The notes below the pieces were generated by a model. It worked only from the letters and a program-made list of their open reading frames with translations, searched no databases and was not told the DNA's origin. This document shows positions 5,244 through 8,686 of a stretch of 8,686 bases of DNA, piece by piece. Position 1 is the first letter of the stretch. Each line of letters begins with the position of its first letter. The stretch comes from Oscillospiraceae bacterium. Lineage in GTDB: Bacteria; Bacillota; Clostridia; Oscillospirales; Ruminococcaceae. Location of the stretch: positions 1 through 8,686 of the forward strand of contig JAQXNQ010000108.1 in NCBI GenBank assembly GCA_029098085.1, written 5' to 3'. Position numbers and translations under genes: made by a program.

Positions 5244-6965
5244 ATGAAAAAACGCAATCTCTTCAAGCGGATTCTGACTGTCACCCTGTGCGCAGCAGTG
5301 GCAGCCGGCATGCTCAGCTCCTGCGGCAGCGGCGAAAGCGGTTCGTCCTCCGCAGCCAGCACTACATCTTCCTCCAAGACCTCTTCCGCCTCGTCCCAGT
5401 CCTCCGGCAGCGACAAGGGCCCGCTCTACATCGAAGGGAGCGAGGGCGTCACCCTGACCTACTGGATCCCCATGGACAGCACGGCGGCCCAGTATTTCTC
5501 CACCCTGGCGGAGCACCCCTATTTTGCCTGGCTGGAGGAGCAGACCGGCGTGACCGTGGAATTCATCCATCCTTCCTATGAGCAGATGGATCAGCAGCTG
5601 AACCTGATGATCGCGTCCGGCGATTTCTACGACATGCTGTACAACGCCTGGTATCCCGGCGGCCCCCAGACCGGTCTGGACGAGGGCTGCTTCATCGACC
5701 TGAACCCCTATCTGGATGAGTATATGCCCGACTACAAGGCGGCGCTGGACTGCAGCGACGGCTCCTTCGGTGCATGGGAATGGGGCGACGAGCGGGAGCT
5801 GTATCAGCCCCAGCCACAGGCTGCTTTCCGGGAATCCAACACCTCCTTCGATGGCTCCCTCTGGTGTGTCACCGAAATCTGGACCGACGCCTATCTGACC
5901 GACCTCGGTCCGGTGATCCGCAAGGACTGGCTGGACGAGGCCGGTCTGGAGGTGCCCGAAACCCTGGAGGAGCTGGAGGCTGTGCTGGAGGCCTTCAAGG
6001 CCCGGGGCGACGATGTGGTGCCCATGAGCCTGGGTACCTCCGGTGCCAACGGCTCCGGCGGCATTATCTCGGCCTTTGACCTGTACAGCGACTGGTACAC
6101 GCTGGATGACGGCGGCGCAACGGTGCAGCCCCACGCTTATACCCAGGACGCCTTCAAGGATTATCTGACCCTGATGAATAGCTGGTACAGCAAGGGCTAT
6201 ATCGATCCCGACTTCATGAACCGGGACGAGGAGTCCCTGTCCGCCATGCTCCTGGACGACCGGCTGGGCATCTATATGGATCAGTGGTATGATCCTGAAT
6301 ACTGGAATACCAGCTATACCGGTGAGCAGGATTTTGAAGTGGTTGCCATGCCGCTGCCCCGGAAGGATAAGAGCCAGAAGCTGAACTGGCTGCAGAGCTA
6401 CGACTCCTGCCCCACCAACTACACCTGCATCACCACCTCCTGTGAGCATCCCGAGATCGCCGCGGCCTGGCTCAACGTGGGCTTTACCAAAGAGGGCATC
6501 CTGAAGCATACCTACGGCACCGAGGGCGAGACCTACGAGCTGCGGGACGGCGTGCCCTATTATCTGCCCAGCGTGTATGAGGACGATCAGGATTATCTCC
6601 GCTCCTGCGTGCTGTTCACCAACGGCAGCAGCTACAACAGCGCCCGCTCCAGCATGCTGTGGAGCACTCCCGACGCCGACACCAATGTTTCCTCCAGAGT
6701 GCAGGCTCAGCTGATCTGGGGCCAGAACGCCGCTCCCAACTACAACTGGAAGTACACCATCTTTGAGGATGACGGCTGGGGCGAATTTGAGACCAAGCTC
6801 AACGACGCCAAGACCTACGCCGATCCCATGGTGCTGAAGTTCATCATCGGTGAGGAAAGCCTGGATAAGTTTGACGAATTCCGCAGCACTGCCAAGTCTC
6901 TGGGTCTGGATGAATCCCGGGCCAAGGCACAGGAAGCCCGGGACCGGATGACCCACGGCAACTAA
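5244..6965 (+). CDS. Extracellular solute-binding lipoprotein of a CUT1-type carbohydrate ABC importer
   Basis: The 573-residue protein begins with a lipoprotein signal: basic KKRNLFKR, a hydrophobic core, and lipobox L24-S25-S26-C27, so mature protein would be lipid-anchored at C27. A flexible linker follows (28-56; 16 of 29 residues are serine), then the folded domain starting around VTLTYWIP (69-76). The domain is rich in tryptophan and tyrosine, as expected for sugar stacking, and the size suits the LplA/LipO-type binding proteins that serve LplB/YtcP permeases, which are longer than maltose-binding-like proteins. Patterns typical of the family include TGVTVEF, LMIASGDFYDM, a W-L-D-E-A-G-L-E-V-P-E-T-LEEL segment and a late AAAWLN segment. 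AAAGGAGG lies 8 nt before the ATG. It is the first gene of the operon and should be its most abundant product. The ligand, probably an oligosaccharide or uronide, cannot be read from sequence. Confidence 0.93.
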   Translation: MKKRNLFKRILTVTLCAAVAAGMLSSCGSGESGSSSAASTTSSSKTSSASSQSSGSDKGPLYIEGSEGVTLTYWIPMDSTAAQYFSTLAEHPYFAWLEEQTGVTVEFIHPSYEQMDQQLNLMIASGDFYDMLYNAWYPGGPQTGLDEGCFIDLNPYLDEYMPDYKAALDCSDGSFGAWEWGDERELYQPQPQAAFRESNTSFDGSLWCVTEIWTDAYLTDLGPVIRKDWLDEAGLEVPETLEELEAVLEAFKARGDDVVPMSLGTSGANGSGGIISAFDLYSDWYTLDDGGATVQPHAYTQDAFKDYLTLMNSWYSKGYIDPDFMNRDEESLSAMLLDDRLGIYMDQWYDPEYWNTSYTGEQDFEVVAMPLPRKDKSQKLNWLQSYDSCPTNYTCITTSCEHPEIAAAWLNVGFTKEGILKHTYGTEGETYELRDGVPYYLPSVYEDDQDYLRSCVLFTNGSSYNSARSSMLWSTPDADTNVSSRVQAQLIWGQNAAPNYNWKYTIFEDDGWGEFETKLNDAKTYADPMVLKFIIGEESLDKFDEFRSTAKSLGLDESRAKAQEARDRMTHGN

Positions 6966-6996
6966 GCGTTCAGCGCAAAAAAGGGAGGAATACAAC

Positions 6997-7902
6997 GTGT
7001 TACGGCGTCTCAAGCTGGACCTGAAGCGCAACTATCAGGCGTACCTGATGGTGCTGCCGTCCATCGTTCTCATTTTCATCTTCTGCTACATTCCCATGTA
7101 CGGCATTCTCATCGCCTTTCAGGACTACCGTCCTCAGGTCGGCGTTTTGGGCAGCGAATGGGTGGGGCTTGCTCATTTCAAGGACTTTTTCCGGTCGCCT
7201 CACGCCCTGAACGTAATCCGCAACACGCTGTTTATCAGCATCTACAGTCTGGCGGTGGGCTTTCCCTGCCCGATTCTGCTGGCGCTGCTGCTCAATGAGG
7301 TGAAGTGCCAGGTCTTCAAGCGCACCGTCCAGACCATCTCTTACATGCCGTATTTCATCTCCACCGTTGTCATCTGCGGCATGCTGAAATCCTTCCTGGC
7401 CTATGACGGCGTATTCAACGAAATCGTCAAGCTGTTCGGCGGGGCCCCCTCCAGCTTTCTGAGCAGCCCCGCTCTTTTCCCCAGCATCATTGTCTTTTCG
7501 GATCTCTGGCAGTGTATTGGCTGGAACACCATCATTTACATGGCCGCTCTGACCAACATCGATCCCAACCTCTATGAGGCCGCCCATATGGACGGCTGCG
7601 GGCGGATCCGTCAGATGTGGCATATCACCCTGCCGGGCATTGTGCCCACCGTTGTGGTGCTGCTGATTTTGTCCATCGGCGGCCTGTTGTCAGCCAATTC
7701 GGGCAAGATCCTGCTGCTGTATACCCCCCTGACCTATGAAACCGGCGACGTCATCGGCACCTTCATCTACCGCCGGGGCCTGCAGGGCGGCGATTACAGC
7801 TATTCCGAGGCGGTCGGTCTGTTCCAGACGGTGATCAACTTCCTGCTGCTGGTCTTCGCCAACTGGTTCAGCAACAAGACCACCGAAACCAGTCTGTGGT
7901 AA
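6997..7902 (+). CDS. Carbohydrate ABC transporter permease, LplB-like (GTG start)
   Basis: The 301-residue protein has six predicted membrane segments (about 15-37, 75-97, 110-130, 150-180, 213-235 and 270-290) and the cytoplasmic EAA loop that docks the ATPase: E194-A-A-H-M-D-G, then the ITLPGI end near 210-215. The opening NYQAYLMVLPSIVLIFIF and the IPMYGILIAFQDY segment are hallmarks of LplB-type permeases, which pair with YtcP-type partners. GTG at 6997 is chosen as start because GGGAGG lies 8 nt upstream and the next residues LRRLKLDLKRNYQ make a normal cytoplasmic N-terminus. It lies 31 bp after the binding-protein stop and 11 bp before permease 2, so all three share a transcript. Confidence 0.95.
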   Translation: MLRRLKLDLKRNYQAYLMVLPSIVLIFIFCYIPMYGILIAFQDYRPQVGVLGSEWVGLAHFKDFFRSPHALNVIRNTLFISIYSLAVGFPCPILLALLLNEVKCQVFKRTVQTISYMPYFISTVVICGMLKSFLAYDGVFNEIVKLFGGAPSSFLSSPALFPSIIVFSDLWQCIGWNTIIYMAALTNIDPNLYEAAHMDGCGRIRQMWHITLPGIVPTVVVLLILSIGGLLSANSGKILLLYTPLTYETGDVIGTFIYRRGLQGGDYSYSEAVGLFQTVINFLLLVFANWFSNKTTETSLW

Positions 7903-7913
7903 GGAGGATCGAG

Positions 7914-8686
7914 ATGAGCAAACATATCAAGGAAAGCCTGGGCGACCGGGTGCTCGACATCGTGATCTACATCCTTCTGATCCTGCTGGCTCTGATCTGT
8001 CTCTATCCGCTGTATCAGGTCGTGGTGGTTTCAGTCAGCGATCCGACGGTGGTCATGAAGAAAAACGGCATGCTGCTGATTCCCGAGGGCTTCCATCTGG
8101 ACGCCTACAAAATCGTCTTTTCCAACAAGAACATCGCCAGCGGCTTTAAGAACACGGCCTTCTATATCATTGTGGGCACCTCTCTGCAGCTGTTGACCAC
8201 GGCCACCGGCGCCTATGTGCTCTCCAAGAAGAACGTCATGCTGAAAAAGCCAATCATGGTCTACTTTACCATTACCATGTATTTCGGCGGCGGCATTATT
8301 CCGTCCTTCCTGCTGATCAATAAGATGCACCTGATGAATACGCCCTGGGCCATTCTGCTCCCCGGAGCGGTCAGCGTGTGGGACATCATCATCATGCGCA
8401 CCCAGTTTGTCAACGTTCCCGACGGGCTGAAGGAGGTGGCCATGATCGACGGCGCCAGCGACTTCACCATCCTGACCCGGGTGCTGCTGCCGCTGAGCGG
8501 CTCAGTCATTGCGGTGTTAGTACTGTTCAGCGCCGTGGGCTACTGGAACATGTGGTATGAGCCCATGATCTACCTGACCAAGCGTTCCCAGTATCCGATC
8601 CAGTCGGTGCTGCGGGAGATCCTCATCGACAGCAATCCCCAGATGATGGCCGGAGCGGGCAGGGCCCAGACCCGGTTTGATGTCAA
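7914..8686 (+). CDS. Carbohydrate ABC transporter permease, YtcP-like, partial at C-terminus
   Basis: From ATG 7914 there are 257 open codons to the window edge with no stop. The protein has membrane segments at about 15-37, 78-100, 112-135, 142-162 and 195-215; the sixth expected helix lies outside. The EAA loop reads E-V-A-M-I-D-G-A followed by LLPLSG, a normal variant for this partner. SDPTVVMKKNG, NTAFYIIVGT, FGGGIIPSFLLI and GYWNMWYEPMIYL are typical of YtcP-type permeases of about 290-300 residues, so about 40 are missing. AAGGAGG (7901-7907) overlaps the TAA stop of permease 1 and lies 6 nt before this ATG, favouring coupled translation. An ATPase gene is not seen and is usually not encoded beside this class. 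Confidence 0.94.
   Translation, partial: MSKHIKESLGDRVLDIVIYILLILLALICLYPLYQVVVVSVSDPTVVMKKNGMLLIPEGFHLDAYKIVFSNKNIASGFKNTAFYIIVGTSLQLLTTATGAYVLSKKNVMLKKPIMVYFTITMYFGGGIIPSFLLINKMHLMNTPWAILLPGAVSVWDIIIMRTQFVNVPDGLKEVAMIDGASDFTILTRVLLPLSGSVIAVLVLFSAVGYWNMWYEPMIYLTKRSQYPIQSVLREILIDSNPQMMAGAGRAQTRFDV

Noticed and set aside
5168..5581. Upstream open frame starting at the leader palindrome and running into the binding-protein gene
   Set aside because: It has no ribosome binding site, begins essentially at the predicted transcription start, and continues 340 bp out of frame through the binding-protein coding sequence.
5226..7031. Minus-strand open frame of 601 codons opposite the binding-protein gene
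   Set aside because: It has the same shadow composition, covers the promoter-proximal leader and two gene ends, and the sense strand has a lipobox and family motifs.

Overview
The window looks like a piece of a GC-rich Gram-positive (Firmicutes, Clostridia; an Oscillospirales-like gut anaerobe is my guess) chromosome. The reasons are: strong AGGAGG-type ribosome binding sites before almost every gene, AT-rich intergenic promoters in GC-rich coding DNA, a lipoprotein-type solute-binding protein, and a YesN-like membrane-bound AraC regulator next to an LplB/YtcP-type sugar importer. The species cannot be named from this sequence alone. No RNA gene, insertion sequence, CRISPR array or phage gene was seen.

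Layout. Positions 1-1687 (minus strand) hold a two-gene, translationally coupled unit: a small HAD-type phosphatase-like protein (1687-1250), then a Gfo/Idh/MocA-fold protein with the sequence signature of GH109 NAD-dependent glycosidases (1250-1, its C-terminus cut by the window edge). A 101-bp AT-rich divergent intergenic region separates it from a plus-strand soluble AraC-family regulator with a cupin-like sensor domain (1789-2649). Next comes a 745-residue membrane-anchored AraC-family regulator (2769-5006), closed by a strong intrinsic terminator (5028-5062). The 237-bp gap at 5007-5243 is the densest control region: terminator, an interrupted palindrome, an array of three alternating CCGTCA half-sites, a good sigma-A promoter carrying a perfect DnaA-box sequence in its spacer, and a roughly 77-nt structured leader. 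It drives an importer operon: lipoprotein substrate-binding protein (5244-6965), permease 1 (6997-7902) and permease 2 (7914 to beyond the right edge).

How the genes work together (inference from families and context). A sugar or oligosaccharide is bound outside the cell by the lipoprotein and passed through the two permeases. No ATPase gene is present here, as is usual for this importer class, which normally borrows a shared MsmX-like ATPase. The membrane regulator probably senses an extracellular signal and switches on the importer promoter; the soluble AraC protein probably senses an internal ligand and may control the divergent enzyme unit. The GH109-like enzyme would act on imported sugar. 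This is a recognisable carbohydrate-use locus, not an evident new system. The most interesting parts are the layered control region before the binding-protein gene and the pairing of a cysteine-rich HAD protein with a GH109-like enzyme.
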